This document shows positions 50,792 through 59,282 of a stretch of DNA of 64,000 bases, in pieces. The DNA comes from DASQPR01 sp963797675 (GTDB taxonomy: Bacteria; Actinomycetota; Actinomycetes; Mycobacteriales; Micromonosporaceae): NCBI GenBank assembly GCA_963797675.1, contig CAWCQQ010000007.1:62001-126000 (forward strand), read 5' to 3'. Within the stretch, counting starts at the first letter, position 1, and each line of letters opens with the position of its first letter. The notes under the pieces are model-generated. The model was not told where the DNA came from, did not search any database, and worked only from the letters and a program-made list of their open reading frames with translations. The position numbers and the translations under genes were made by a program.

Positions 50792-51565
50792 CTAGGCCAC
50801 CTGGAACGAGCGCTTCGACAGCCCGATCCAGAAGCCGTCGATCCGCTGGTCGACCGGTGCCTCGGGATCGCTCGCGGCACCCAGCGTCACGAACATCGGG
50901 GCGAAGTGCTCGATGGTCGGATGCGCGTACGGCATCCCGGGCGCTCGGTTGCGAAAGTCCATCAGCTCGTCCACGGCGCCACGGGCCAGCACCTCGGCGG
51001 CCCACGCATCGAACTCGGCGGACCATCCCGGCGCTGCCTGATCGACCGAGAAGTCGCGCAGGAACGGCAGGCCGTGCGTCAGAAAGCCGCTGCCGATAAT
51101 GAGTACGCCGTCGTCGCGCAGCGGTGCCAAGCGCTTCCCGAGCGCGAGCAGCTTCGCCGGATCGAGCGTCGGCATCGAGATCTGCAACACCGGGATGTCG
51201 GCGTTCGGGTACATCACGGTGAGCGGCACGTAGGCACCGTGGTCGAGGCCACGGCGCGGCTGCTCCGCCACGGGCTCGGTGTCGGACACCAGCTTCTTGA
51301 TCTTTGTGGCGAGATCCGGTGCGCCCGGCGCCGCGTACGTCGTGCGGTAGTAGCGCTCGGGGAACCCACCGAAGTCGTAGACCAGCGGCGTCGCGTCGTC
51401 GGTCGCACCGATCGTGAGCGGCGCGGACTCCCAATGTGCCGACACGATGAGGATCGCCGTCGGCCGAGGCAGGTCAGCGGACCAGGCTGCGAGTTGGCTG
51501 GTCCACAACGCGTCATCCACCAGCGGCGGAGCACCGTGACCGAGGTACAGCGCAGGCATCGTCAT
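50792..51565 (-). CDS. 4,5-DOPA dioxygenase-type extradiol ring-cleavage enzyme
   Basis: A 257-residue class III extradiol dioxygenase of the YgiD/DODA family. Metal-binding histidines are visible in L-Y-L-G-H-G-A-P-P, V-S-A-H-W-E-S and Y-A-H-P-T-I-E-H-F, and a further conserved His in R-G-L-D-H-G-A-Y-V-P-L. These enzymes open catechol rings; YgiD acts on DOPA in vitro. ATG 51565 is the start. It is divergent from the large catabolic operon with 158 bases between the starts, so the shared spacer may control both. Confidence 0.9.
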   Translation of the reverse strand: MTMPALYLGHGAPPLVDDALWTSQLAAWSADLPRPTAILIVSAHWESAPLTIGATDDATPLVYDFGGFPERYYRTTYAAPGAPDLATKIKKLVSDTEPVAEQPRRGLDHGAYVPLTVMYPNADIPVLQISMPTLDPAKLLALGKRLAPLRDDGVLIIGSGFLTHGLPFLRDFSVDQAAPGWSAEFDAWAAEVLARGAVDELMDFRNRAPGMPYAHPTIEHFAPMFVTLGAASDPEAPVDQRIDGFWIGLSKRSFQVA

Positions 51566-51676
51566 GGTCGAAGCGTAGCTCACACTTACTTGCGCCTGCA
51601 ATAATTGCCGCCGCAAGTCACACGTCTCGACCGTAAGTGCCGGCAGGCCTTGACATGCCGGGGCGCCGCCACGATG

Positions 51677-51692
51677 CTAAGCAAGCGCTTAG
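51677..51692. promoter_or_regulatory. Putative TetR-type operator before the catabolic operon
   Basis: C-T-A-A-G-C-A-A-G-C-G-C-T-T-A-G is an imperfect palindrome of the T-A-A-G-C-x-x-x-G-C-T-T-A type often seen before actinobacterial acyl-CoA catabolic genes controlled by TetR repressors. It lies 32 bases upstream of the first SDR gene, in the spacer shared with the divergent dioxygenase gene. The regulator gene is not in the window. Confidence 0.55.
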
Positions 51693-51723
51693 TCAGCTAC
51701 TCGGCAGTAAGGCACAGACACGT

Positions 51724-52467
51724 ATGGGCAACCTCACGTACGACTTCACCGGAAGAACAGCGCTGGTCACCGGTGCCGCACAGGGCATCGGACTGGCACT
51801 CGCGACCTTCTTCGACCAGGCCGGCGCACACACCGTGCTGGTCGACTACGACGCCGATCTCCTCGCTCAGGAGGCGTCGGGTCTCAGCGAGCGCGCGCTG
51901 GCCGTACCGGGTGATGTGTCGAAAACGGCGGACGCGGAGCGTGCCGTGGCCGCGGCGATCGAGCACGGCGGCCGCCTCGACATCCTGGTGAACAACGCCG
52001 GCATCCTGCGCGACAACGTGCTGTGGAAGATCTCGGACGACGACTGGGAGGCCGTCCTCGCGACGCACGCCGGCGGCACGTTCCGGTTCACGCGTGCGGC
52101 GGTCGCGCAGTTCCGGGCGCAGCAGTACGGTCGCGTGATCAACGTGACCTCCTACACCGGCATCCGGGGCAATACCGGCCAGGCGAACTACGCGATGGCG
52201 AAGGCCGGCATCATCGGCTTCACGAAGACCGCCGCGAAGGAACTCGCGCGTTTCGGCGTGACGGTCAATGCGATCTCGCCCAACGCGCAGACGCGCATGA
52301 TTGACTCGATTCCGGCCGAGAAGCTCGCGGAGTTGGCCGGATATATCCCGCTCGGCCGGTTCGGCGATCCCGCCGAAATGTGTGCCGCGGTCGGCTTCCT
52401 CGCATCCGAGGAAGCCGGTTACGTTACTGGCGTGGTGCTTCCCGTTGACGGAGGAGTTTCGATATGA
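51724..52467 (+). CDS. Short-chain dehydrogenase/reductase (FabG-like), operon gene 1
   Basis: A 247-residue SDR. NAD(P)-binding T-G-A-A-Q-G-I-G, the structural N-N-A-G, the catalytic Ser in N-V-T-S-Y and the Y-A-M-A-K catalytic pair are present. The C-terminal V-L-P-V-D-G-G is the usual end. An Asp after strand 2 (L-V-D-Y-D) suggests NAD preference. It is the first gene of a tight operon; its stop overlaps the next start (A-T-G-A). It is likely to act on a 3-hydroxyacyl-CoA or similar alcohol. Confidence 0.92.
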   Translation: MGNLTYDFTGRTALVTGAAQGIGLALATFFDQAGAHTVLVDYDADLLAQEASGLSERALAVPGDVSKTADAERAVAAAIEHGGRLDILVNNAGILRDNVLWKISDDDWEAVLATHAGGTFRFTRAAVAQFRAQQYGRVINVTSYTGIRGNTGQANYAMAKAGIIGFTKTAAKELARFGVTVNAISPNAQTRMIDSIPAEKLAELAGYIPLGRFGDPAEMCAAVGFLASEEAGYVTGVVLPVDGGVSI

Positions 52468-53218
52468 ATCGTTTTGCGGGGAAGGTCGCTCTCGTCACGG
52501 GCGCCAGCCGCGGTATCGGTCTCGGCATCGCCGAGCGGCTGGTCGCCGAGGGCGCGCAGGTGTGTATCACCGCGCGCAAGCCGGACGCGCTGGAGGCTGC
52601 GGTCGAGCAGCTCGGCGGCCAGAAGCACGCGATCGCGGTCGCGGGCAAGGCCGACGATGCGGATCACCAGGCCGAAGCGGTGGCCCGAACCATCAGCGCG
52701 TACGGCCGGCTTGACGTCCTCGTCAACAACACCGGCATCAACCCGGTCTTCGGACCGGTGCTCGACACCGACCCGGGCGCGATCCGGAAGGTCTTCGAGG
52801 TCAACCTGATCGCCGCGATCGCCTGGTCCAAGCTCGCACATGCGGCGTGGATGGACCGCAACGGCGGCGCCATCGTCAACGTCTCGTCGATCGCCGGTAC
52901 GAAGCCCGCGCCCGGGCCTCGGTATATACGCGATCAGCAAGGCCGCGCTGATCCACCTGACGTCCCAGCTCGCGCTCGAGCTGTCGCCGATGATCCGGGT
53001 GAATGCGGTCGCACCGGCGATCGTGAAGACGGTCTTTGCAACGGCACTGTTCGAAGGCCGCGAGGACGAAGTCGTTGCGGGCTATCCGCTCGGGCGGCTC
53101 GGCGTACCCGCGGACGTCGCCGCCGCGGTTGCGTTCCTCGCGTCCGACGGATTCATCGTGGATTACCGGCCAGACGCTCGTCCTCGACGGCGGCGTGACC
53201 TTGACAGGAGGCGTGTGA
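52464..53218 (+). pseudogene. Short-chain dehydrogenase/reductase, operon gene 2, two frameshifts
   Basis: The SDR begins T-G-A-S-R-G-I-G-L-G-I and has N-N-T-G (Thr replaces Ala) and N-V-S-S. One extra base near 52914 breaks the frame just before I-Y-A-I-S-K-A-A-L, and one near 53152 breaks it before W-I-T-G-Q-T-L-V-L-D-G-G. Removing both gives an uninterrupted protein of about 250 residues with every active-site residue present. It ends at T-G-A 53216-53218, overlapping the MaoC start. It was probably intact before sequencing. Confidence 0.82.
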
Positions 53219-53670
53219 TGGCGACATTCGCATCGATCGACGAGCTGAAGGCGGCGGCCGGAACCGACCTCGGCTACAGCGATTGGATCACGATCGATCA
53301 GGATCGGATCAACAAGTTCGCCGAGGCCACCGGCGACCACCAGTGGATTCACGTGGATGCGGAGCGCGCCGCGGCCGGGCCGTTCGGATCCACGATCGCG
53401 CACGGCTACCTGACGCTGTCGCTGCTGCCGATCATCACCGGCGGCCGGATGCGCGTCGACGGCATCAGGATGGCCGTGAACTACGGCGTGAACAAGGTCC
53501 GGTTCCCGGCGCCGGTCCCGGTCAACTCCCGGGTCCGCGGTCATGTCGTGATCACCGCGGTCGAAGAGGTCACGGGAGGCCTTCAGGTCAGCGCGACCAC
53601 CACCATCGAGCGCGAGGGCGGCGACAAGCCGGTCTGCGTCGCCGAGTCGGTGGCACGTTTCTACGCCTGA
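53218..53670 (+). CDS. MaoC-type enoyl-CoA hydratase, operon gene 3
   Basis: A 150-residue hot-dog-fold hydratase. The hydratase-2 motif is visible: F-A-E-A-T-G-D-H-Q-W-I-H-V-D with the catalytic Asp and His, followed by I-A-H-G-Y-L-T-L-S-L. Such enzymes add water to trans-2-enoyl-CoA to give the R-3-hydroxyacyl-CoA, or work in reverse. ATG 53218 overlaps the preceding stop. Its own stop lies in a palindrome that separates it from gene 4. Confidence 0.93.
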   Translation: MATFASIDELKAAAGTDLGYSDWITIDQDRINKFAEATGDHQWIHVDAERAAAGPFGSTIAHGYLTLSLLPIITGGRMRVDGIRMAVNYGVNKVRFPAPVPVNSRVRGHVVITAVEEVTGGLQVSATTTIEREGGDKPVCVAESVARFYA

Positions 53671-53718
53671 TCCTGGTCGCGGTTTCGACGGCCTGTCGTG
53701 CGAATAACTCCAGGATCA
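53668..53718. repeat. Family D palindrome inside the operon
   Basis: T-G-A-T-C-C-T-G-G at 53668-53676 (containing the MaoC stop) pairs with C-C-A-G-G-A-T-C-A at 53710-53718. The right arm C-T-C-C-A-G-G-A-T-C-A-A-C is identical to those at 1611 and 33342. It fills the only real gap in the operon, so it may attenuate read-through. Confidence 0.65.
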
Positions 53719-53748
53719 ACTTGGAGTTCGAGGGCAAGGGAGCCCCAC

Positions 53749-54527
53749 ATGGAACTTGATGGAGCCGGTGTTGTCGTCACCGGCGGTGGGTCCGGGATCG
53801 GCGCGGCGCTCGCCACGCGATTCGCGAGCCTCGGCGCCCGCGTCGTCGTCAACGATCTGAATGCCGAGGGTGCGGAACGGGTCGCAGCCGAGATCGGCGG
53901 CCTCGCCGTCGTCGGCGACGCGGCCAGCTCGGCTGGCGCAAAAGCGCTGGTAGAGGCGGCTAAGGCACACCTGGGCGTGATCGATCTGTTCTGTGCGAAC
54001 GCCGGCGTCGGCACCGGTGGCGGGCCCGAAGCGCCGGACGAGGCGTGGGACCTCGCGTGGCAGGTGAACGTGATGGCGCACGTACGCGCGGCACGCGAAC
54101 TCCTGCCCGACTGGCTGGACCGCGGCAAGGGCCACTTCCTGGCCACCGTCTCGGCGGCCGGCATGCTGACGATGCTCGGTGCGGCGCCCTACTCGGTCAC
54201 GAAGCACGGCGCGCTGGCGTTCGCCGAGTGGATGTCGATCACGTACGGGCACCGGGGCATCACGGTCCAGGCGCTGTGCCCGCAGGGCGTGCACACGCCG
54301 ATGCTGGACGCCTCCGGCGAGACCGGCAAGCTCGTCCTCGTCCCGGACGCGATCACCACCGACGTGCTCGCCGACTCGGTCGTCGAAGGCCTGGCCGATG
54401 GCCGGTTCCTGATCCTGCCGCACCCGCGAGGCGGCCGATTACTACGTCGCCCGCGCGGCCCAGCCGGAACGCTGGATCGCGCGGCATGCGCAAGATGCAG
54501 ATCCAGGTCGAGGAGGCCACCCAGTGA
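53749..54527 (+). pseudogene. Short-chain dehydrogenase/reductase, operon gene 4, two frameshifts near the 3' end
   Basis: ATG 53749 opens M-E-L-D-G-A-G-V-V-V-T-G-G-G-S-G-I-G. The Rossmann motif, C-A-N-A-G, the Ser region V-S-A-A-G and the catalytic Y-S-V-T-K are all in one frame. Near the end two extra bases (about 54427 and 54481) shift the frame. Correcting both yields H-P-E-A-A-D-Y-Y-V-A-R-A-A-Q-P-E-R-W and M-R-K-M-Q, ending at 54527, which overlaps the next start. Only the last 35 residues are affected. Confidence 0.8.
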
Positions 54528-55500
54528 AGGCATGGCAGGTCCAGTCGCTCGGCGAGCCGCAGGACGTGATGGCGTTGGCCGACGTCGATCGGCCGGTTCC
54601 CGGGCCCGATCAGGTGCTGGTGAAGGTCGCCGCGGTCGCGTTGAACTTCCCGGACGTGCTGATGTGCCGCGGCCTCTACCAGGTCCGGCCGCCGCTGCCG
54701 TTCACGCCCGGCGTCGAACTCTGCGGCACCGTGGTCGAGGTCGGTGAGGGTGCCGTGTTCGCGGTCGGCGATCGGGTCATCGGTACGCCGACGAGCGGCG
54801 CGCTCTCGGAGTATGCGCTGCTCGGCAACGATGACGCGTTCTCCGCACCGGTGGCGCTGGACGACGCGCAGGCGGCGGCGTTCCACATCGGATACCAGAC
54901 CGGCTGGTTCGGCCTGCACCGCCGCGCGCATCTCCACCACGGCGAGACGCTGCTCGTACACGCGGCGGCCGGTGGGGTCGGCAGTGCCGCGATCCAGCTC
55001 GGCAAGGCTGCCGGCGCGAGAGTGATCGGTGTCGTCGGCGGCCCGGCAAAGGCGAAGGTCGCGACCGAGTCTCGGCGCGGATGTCGTGGTCGACCGGCGC
55101 AGCGAGGACTTCGTCGCGGTGGTCAAGGAGGTCACCGGTGGCCTCGGCGCCGACGTGATCTACGACCCGGTCGGCGGCGACGCGTTCGCGAAGTCGACGA
55201 AGTGCATCGCGTTCGAGGGCCGGCTCGTCGTGGTCGGGTTCGCCAGCGGCGACATCCCGTCCGCGCTCACGTCGCATGCGCTGGTCAAGAACTACTCGGT
55301 GGTCGGGCTGCACTGGGGCCTCTACAAGAAGATGGACCCGGATCTGATCCAGGCCGCGCATCGCGATCTGTCCGCGCTGGCCGAGGCCGGCACCGCGGTG
55401 CCGCTGGTCAGCGAGCGCCTGCCGTTCGATCGAGGCGCCGGCCGGCATCGCGAAGCTGGCGTCGGGGGACACGACCGGTCGAGTGGTGGTCGTCCTGTGA
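54524..55500 (+). pseudogene. NADPH:quinone oxidoreductase (zinc-free MDR), operon gene 5, two frameshifts
   Basis: GTG 54524 opens a medium-chain reductase of the quinone-oxidoreductase group: G-V-E-L-C-G-T-V-V-E-V, V-G-D-R-V-I-G and the cofactor loop A-A-A-G-G-V-G-S-A-A-I-Q. No zinc ligands are seen. Extra bases near 55069 and 55430 break the frame before L-G-A-D-V-V-V-D and before E-A-P-A-G-I-A-K. Removing them restores a protein of about 325 residues ending at 55500. The stop overlaps the next gene's GTG by four bases. It may reduce an enoyl or quinone intermediate. Confidence 0.82.
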
Positions 55501-56535
55501 GCTCGACGCCCTGGTCTCTGGATCTCGGTGCCGCTGCGCGAATACCTGGACGAACACCATCCGGGGTTCGCGGACGGCGAGCTGTCCGCCGAGGTCATTG
55601 CAGGTGGAAAGTCCAATCTGACCTATGTGGTACGCGCAGCCGGCGCCGATTCGTGGGTGCTGCGTCGCCCGCCGCTCGGCCACGTCCTGGCGACCGCGCA
55701 CGACATGGCCCGCGAATACCGGGTGATGACGGCGCTCGGGCAGACGGCCGTACACGTACCGGTGACGCACTTTCTGTGCACCGACCCGGAGGTGATCGGC
55801 GCACCGTTCTATGTGATGCAGAACGTGCCCGGCACGGTCTACCGCAGCTCGCGTGAGACCGGGACGCTGTCGGCGGAGCGCGCGGTCGGCATGTCGTACG
55901 CGCTGGTCGACGTGCTCGCCGACCTGCACGACGTGGATCCGGTGAGCATCGGGCTCGGCGGATTTCGGGCGGCCCGAAGGCTATCTGACCCGGCAGCTCG
56001 AGCCGCTGGCGCAAGCAACTCGACGCGTCCCGCAGCCGGGAACTGCCCGGCATGGACGAGCTGTTCGCGGACGCTTGCCGGCGACATTCCGGTGAGCGGT
56101 CCGCCGGCGATCGTGCACGGCGACTACCGGCTGGACAACTGCATCATCGGCGACGACGACCGGGTCGCCGCCGTGCTCGACTGGGAGATGGCGACGCTCG
56201 GCGATCCGCTCGCCGACCTCGGCCTGTTCCTCGTCTACTGGGACGGCATGTCGCTCGTGCCGTCCCGCGCGCTGACCACCGCGGTGAGCGCGACGGTCGG
56301 GTTCCCGAGCGGCCGCGATCTCGTCAGCCGGTACGCCGCCCGCCGCTCGGTCGACCTGGGCCGCCTGCCCTGGTACGTCGCGTTCGGCTTCTTCAAGCTC
56401 GCGGTCATTTCCGAGGGCATCTACTACCGCTACCAAGCCGGCCAGACCGTCGGCGCGGGCTTCGAGCAGATGGGCGACATCGTCGTGCCGCTGGTCGAGC
56501 TCGGCCACGCCGCCCTCACCTCAACGGAGATCTGA
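55497..56535 (+). pseudogene. Aminoglycoside phosphotransferase-like kinase (ACAD10/11 APH-domain type), operon gene 6, four frameshifts
   Basis: The kinase shows G-G-K-S-N-L-T-Y near residue 37, H-G-D-Y-R-L-D-N-C (catalytic Asp) and V-L-D-W-E-M-A-T-L-G-D-P (metal-binding Asp). The start is best placed at GTG 55497, overlapping the previous stop, with one extra base near 55531. Three more extra bases near 55960, 56003 and 56070 cancel each other, so one frame appears open throughout although about 38 codons in the middle are misread; the correct reading there is F-G-R-P-E-G-Y-L-T-R-Q-L-E-R-W. In ACAD10/11 this domain phosphorylates 4-hydroxyacyl-CoAs; the activity here is inferred. Confidence 0.8.
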
Positions 56536-57770
56536 TGGACTTCGAATTCGACGCCAGGACGCTGGAGCTGCGCGCGCAGCTGCTCGAGTTCATGGACACC
56601 TACATCTATCCGAACGAGGCGCGCTTCCACGAGCAGATCGAGGCCGGCACGCCGTGGACCCGGCCGCCGCTGATGGACGAGTTGAAGGCGAAGGCGCGCA
56701 AGGCCGGACTGTGGAACCTGTTCCTGCCGCATCCACCGGCGGCGACGTCGCGGAGCCGCATCGCGGCGCGGGGCTGACGAACCTGCAATACGCCCCGCTC
56801 GCCGAGATCACCGGCCGCAGCCCGTCGCTCGCGCCCGAGGTGTTCAACTGTGCCGCGCCGGACACCGGCAACATGGAGGTGCTCGCCGCGTTCGGTACGC
56901 CGGAGCAGCAGGAACGCTGGCTGAAGCCGCTGCTCGACGGCGAGATCCGCTCGGCGTTCTGCATGACCGAGCCGGACGTCGCCTCGTCGGACGCGAACAA
57001 CATCGCGACCCGGATCGAGCGCGACGGCGACGACTACGTCATCAACGGCACGAAGTGGTGGTCGTCCGGTGCGATGGACGAGCGCTGCGAGATCTTCATC
57101 CTGATGGGCAAGACCGATCCGACCGCCGAGCGGCACCGCCAGCAGAGCATGATCCTGGTCCCGCGGAACACGCCCGGCGTCGACGTGAAGCGCGGCATGA
57201 CCGTGTTCGGCTACGACGACGGTTCGCACGGCGGCCACGCCGAGATCACGTTCACCGACGTACGCGTACCGGCGACGAACATCATCTCGGGCGCCGGCGA
57301 GGGCTTCGCGATCGCGCAGGCCCGACTCGGCGCCGGCCGGATCCACCACTGCATGCGGCTGATCGGCATGGCCGAGCGAGCGCTCGAGATGATGTGCCGT
57401 CGGGTCGCTGTCCCGGACCGCGTTCGGCAAGCCGATCGCCGAGCAGGGCGTGGTCGGCGAGTGGATCGCGGAGTCGCGCGTACGCATCGAGCAGGCCCGT
57501 CTGCTGGTGCTGAAGACCGCCTGGCTGATGGACACGGTCGGCAACAAGGGCGCGCACACCGAGATCCAGGCCATCAAGATCGCGACGCCGCTGATGACCG
57601 AGTGGGTGCTGGACAAGGCGATCCAGGCACACGGTGCCGGTGGCGTCAGCCAGGACTTCCCGCTCGCGAAGCTGTGGGCGGCCGCCCGTACGCTGCGTCT
57701 CGCGGACGGTCCGGACGAGGTGCACCGCCGCTCGCTGGCCCGCCAGGAGCTGCGCAAATATGCCCGATGA
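56535..57770 (+). pseudogene. Acyl-CoA dehydrogenase (ACAD10/11 type), operon gene 7, frame-disrupted
   Basis: ATG 56535 overlaps the kinase stop (T-G-A-T-G). In order: D-T-Y-I-Y-P-N-E, then a frame break near 56731-56737, then G-A-G-L-T-N-L-Q-Y-A-P-L-A-E-I, the FAD block M-T-E-P-D-V-A-S-S-D and I-N-G-T-K-W-W-S-S-G, a second break near 57407, and S-R-T-A-F-G-K-P-I-A to the end. The second break needs one base removed; the first needs two removed or one added. The long Y-I-Y-P-N-E start and W-W-S-S-G motif are typical of ACAD10/11-type dehydrogenases. The last bases overlap the HAD gene. Confidence 0.82.
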
Positions 57771-58485
57771 GCGGTCGGCGGAACGGGAAGCACCGTGCGG
57801 TCTGCTGGTCGACTGGGGCGGCGTACTGACGACGAACGTCTTCGAGTCGTTCGAAGCGTTCTGCCTGCGGGAAGGGTCTGCCGGCGACGCCGTACGCGAT
57901 GCGTTCCGCGCCGATCCGCGCGCGCACGAGCTGCTGGTCGGGCTCGAGATCGGCACGCTTGCCGATGCCGACTTCGAGAAGCGGTTCGCGGAGCTGCTCG
58001 GGGTCGCCGGTGACGGCCTGATCGCGCGGCTGATGGCCGGTACGCGAGCGCGACACCGCGATGATCGACCGCCGTCCGCCGGGCCCGCCACCACGGCATC
58101 GCGACCGGCCTGATCTCGAACTCGTGGGGCGTCGGCCGGTACGACGCCGACGCTCATGTCGGACCTGTTCGACGGCGTGGTCATCTCCGGCAACGTCGGC
58201 ATCCGCAAGCCGGCGCCGGAGATCTACGAGATGGGTGCGCGCGCCGTCCATCTCGACCCGGCCGACTGCGTCTACGTCGACGACCTGCCCGGCAACCTCA
58301 AGCCGGCCCGGGCGCTCGGCATGACGACCGTGCACCACCGGGACGCGGCCACCACGATCGCCGAACTGTCGTCGTTGCTGAAAATCACGCTCGACCGGTT
58401 GAATTTCCGCGTTTCGCAGGCCGTGCCGGCCCGAGTAGACGTAACGTCAACTCGGACAAACAGCTTAATAACTGGCACGGTATAG
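57760..58485 (+). pseudogene. HAD-superfamily hydrolase (ACAD10 N-terminal-domain type), operon gene 8, three frameshifts
   Basis: ATG 57760 lies inside the dehydrogenase gene end. Motif I reads L-L-V-D-W-G-G-V-L-T, motif II G-L-I-S-N-S-W-G, motif III K-P-A-P-E-I-Y and motif IV V-Y-V-D-D-L-P-G-N-L. Extra bases near 58044, 58072 and 58151 scatter the central part over three frames; removing them restores T-E-R-D-T-A-M-I-D and Y-D-A-D-L-M-S-D-L-F. The same HAD type forms the N-terminal part of vertebrate ACAD10. The last 35 residues after L-S-S-L-L do not look conserved. Confidence 0.8.
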
Positions 58486-58497
58486 GGGGAATCTCGC

Positions 58498-58708
58498 ATG
58501 GCCCGCAAGACGCTTATGGTTCTGACCAGCGCGGTCGGCATCGCTGCCGTGGCCGCCGGTGCGTACGTCGCTCGGCACCGTCGCGACGGCTACACCGCCG
58601 TCGGTACGGCGAAGGCGAAGCCGCTGTCCGACGGGGCGGTTCGACGACGACGCTCTGACCCAGGAGTTCGCGAACGTCGTCAAGGAAGAGTCGGTCACGT
58701 CCTTCTAG
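58498..58708 (+). pseudogene. Small membrane-anchored protein, one frameshift
   Basis: ATG 58498 follows G-G-G-G-G-A-A-T and opens A-R-K-T-L-M-V-L-T-S-A-V-G-I-A-A-V-A-A-G-, a single N-terminal helix, then a basic stretch R-H-R-R-D-G-Y. One extra G near 58638 shifts the frame. Removing it gives F-D-D-D-A-L-T-Q-E-F-A-N-V-V-K-E-E-S-V-T-S-F and a stop at 58708, about 69 residues in all. A terminator hairpin follows directly, which supports this end. I do not recognise a family. Confidence 0.6.
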
Positions 58709-58730
58709 GCAGAACCCGAAAGCAGATCCG

Positions 58731-58765
58731 AAAGATGGCCCGGCCGAATCGGTCGGGCCATCTTT
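58731..58765 (+). terminator. Terminator hairpin after the small membrane gene
   Basis: Arms 58731-58746 and 58750-58765 match at 15 of 16 positions around a three-base loop. The left side starts A-A-A-G and the right side ends in T-T-T, the layout of a bidirectional intrinsic terminator. Confidence 0.85.
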
Positions 58766-58934
58766 CGCTGCCGACGTCCATTGGTGTCAACGACACGCCG
58801 GTCGAAATTCCATGCGCTTGTGTTGGTGCCGCTGCCGTTCGGCCAACGTACGTGCCAATCGCCGATCGAAGAACGTCGAGCATCTCCGGTCCGGGCAGCC
58901 TCATGACACCAGCCCATGCGGGGTTCGTGATACC

Positions 58935-58972
58935 GGTGACCGGCGCGGTTGTTGCCGACCGCGCCGGTCACC
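58935..58972. repeat. Perfect 15-bp inverted repeat in the spacer
   Basis: Arms 58935-58949 and 58958-58972 (G-G-T-G-A-C-C-G-G-C-G-C-G-G-T) are exact complements with an eight-base loop. No gene end is adjacent, so its role is open. Confidence 0.75.
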
Positions 58973-59282
58973 GTCCCCCAGGAACCGGTCCTGTGTCCCC
59001 GTTCCCCTCCGCACGGCCCGGAATCCCCATGCCGCAGCGGTCGCCGGTAATTTACAGCATTTCAACAAAACTTCGCAAGATAAGAATGAGTGGGCGCAAG
59101 CTTCGTGCGATCGCTTGCGCTTTCCCGCAATCGGCCCCTATGGCAATACGTCCGACACAGCTGAGCAACGTCTAAGATGCGTGAGTCTCTTAAAGTGACA
59201 CAGACTCGCGAATGTCCAGGTAGGCCTGGATTGCCTGCGATACCGTGCGTCTACGGGCGAAGTCGAAGCGGGGGTGGAGCGC

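Larger units (their letters stand above)
58709..59282. other. Gene-free stretch with strong hairpins
   Basis: No gene is supported. It contains a terminator (58731-58765) and a second perfect hairpin (58935-58972), then an AT-richer part (59040-59100) and the leader of the SPFH gene. I found no tRNA or riboswitch that I can defend. Confidence 0.65.

Noticed and set aside
52464..58708. Programmed frameshifting in the operon
   Set aside because: There are too many sites, no slippery sequence or conserved stem-loop, and some genes would need three or four programmed events.
58709..59282. tRNA or riboswitch in the spacer
   Set aside because: A G-G-T-C-G-A-A-A-T-T-C-C stretch looked like a T-arm, but no cloverleaf forms around it, and no known riboswitch core could be matched.
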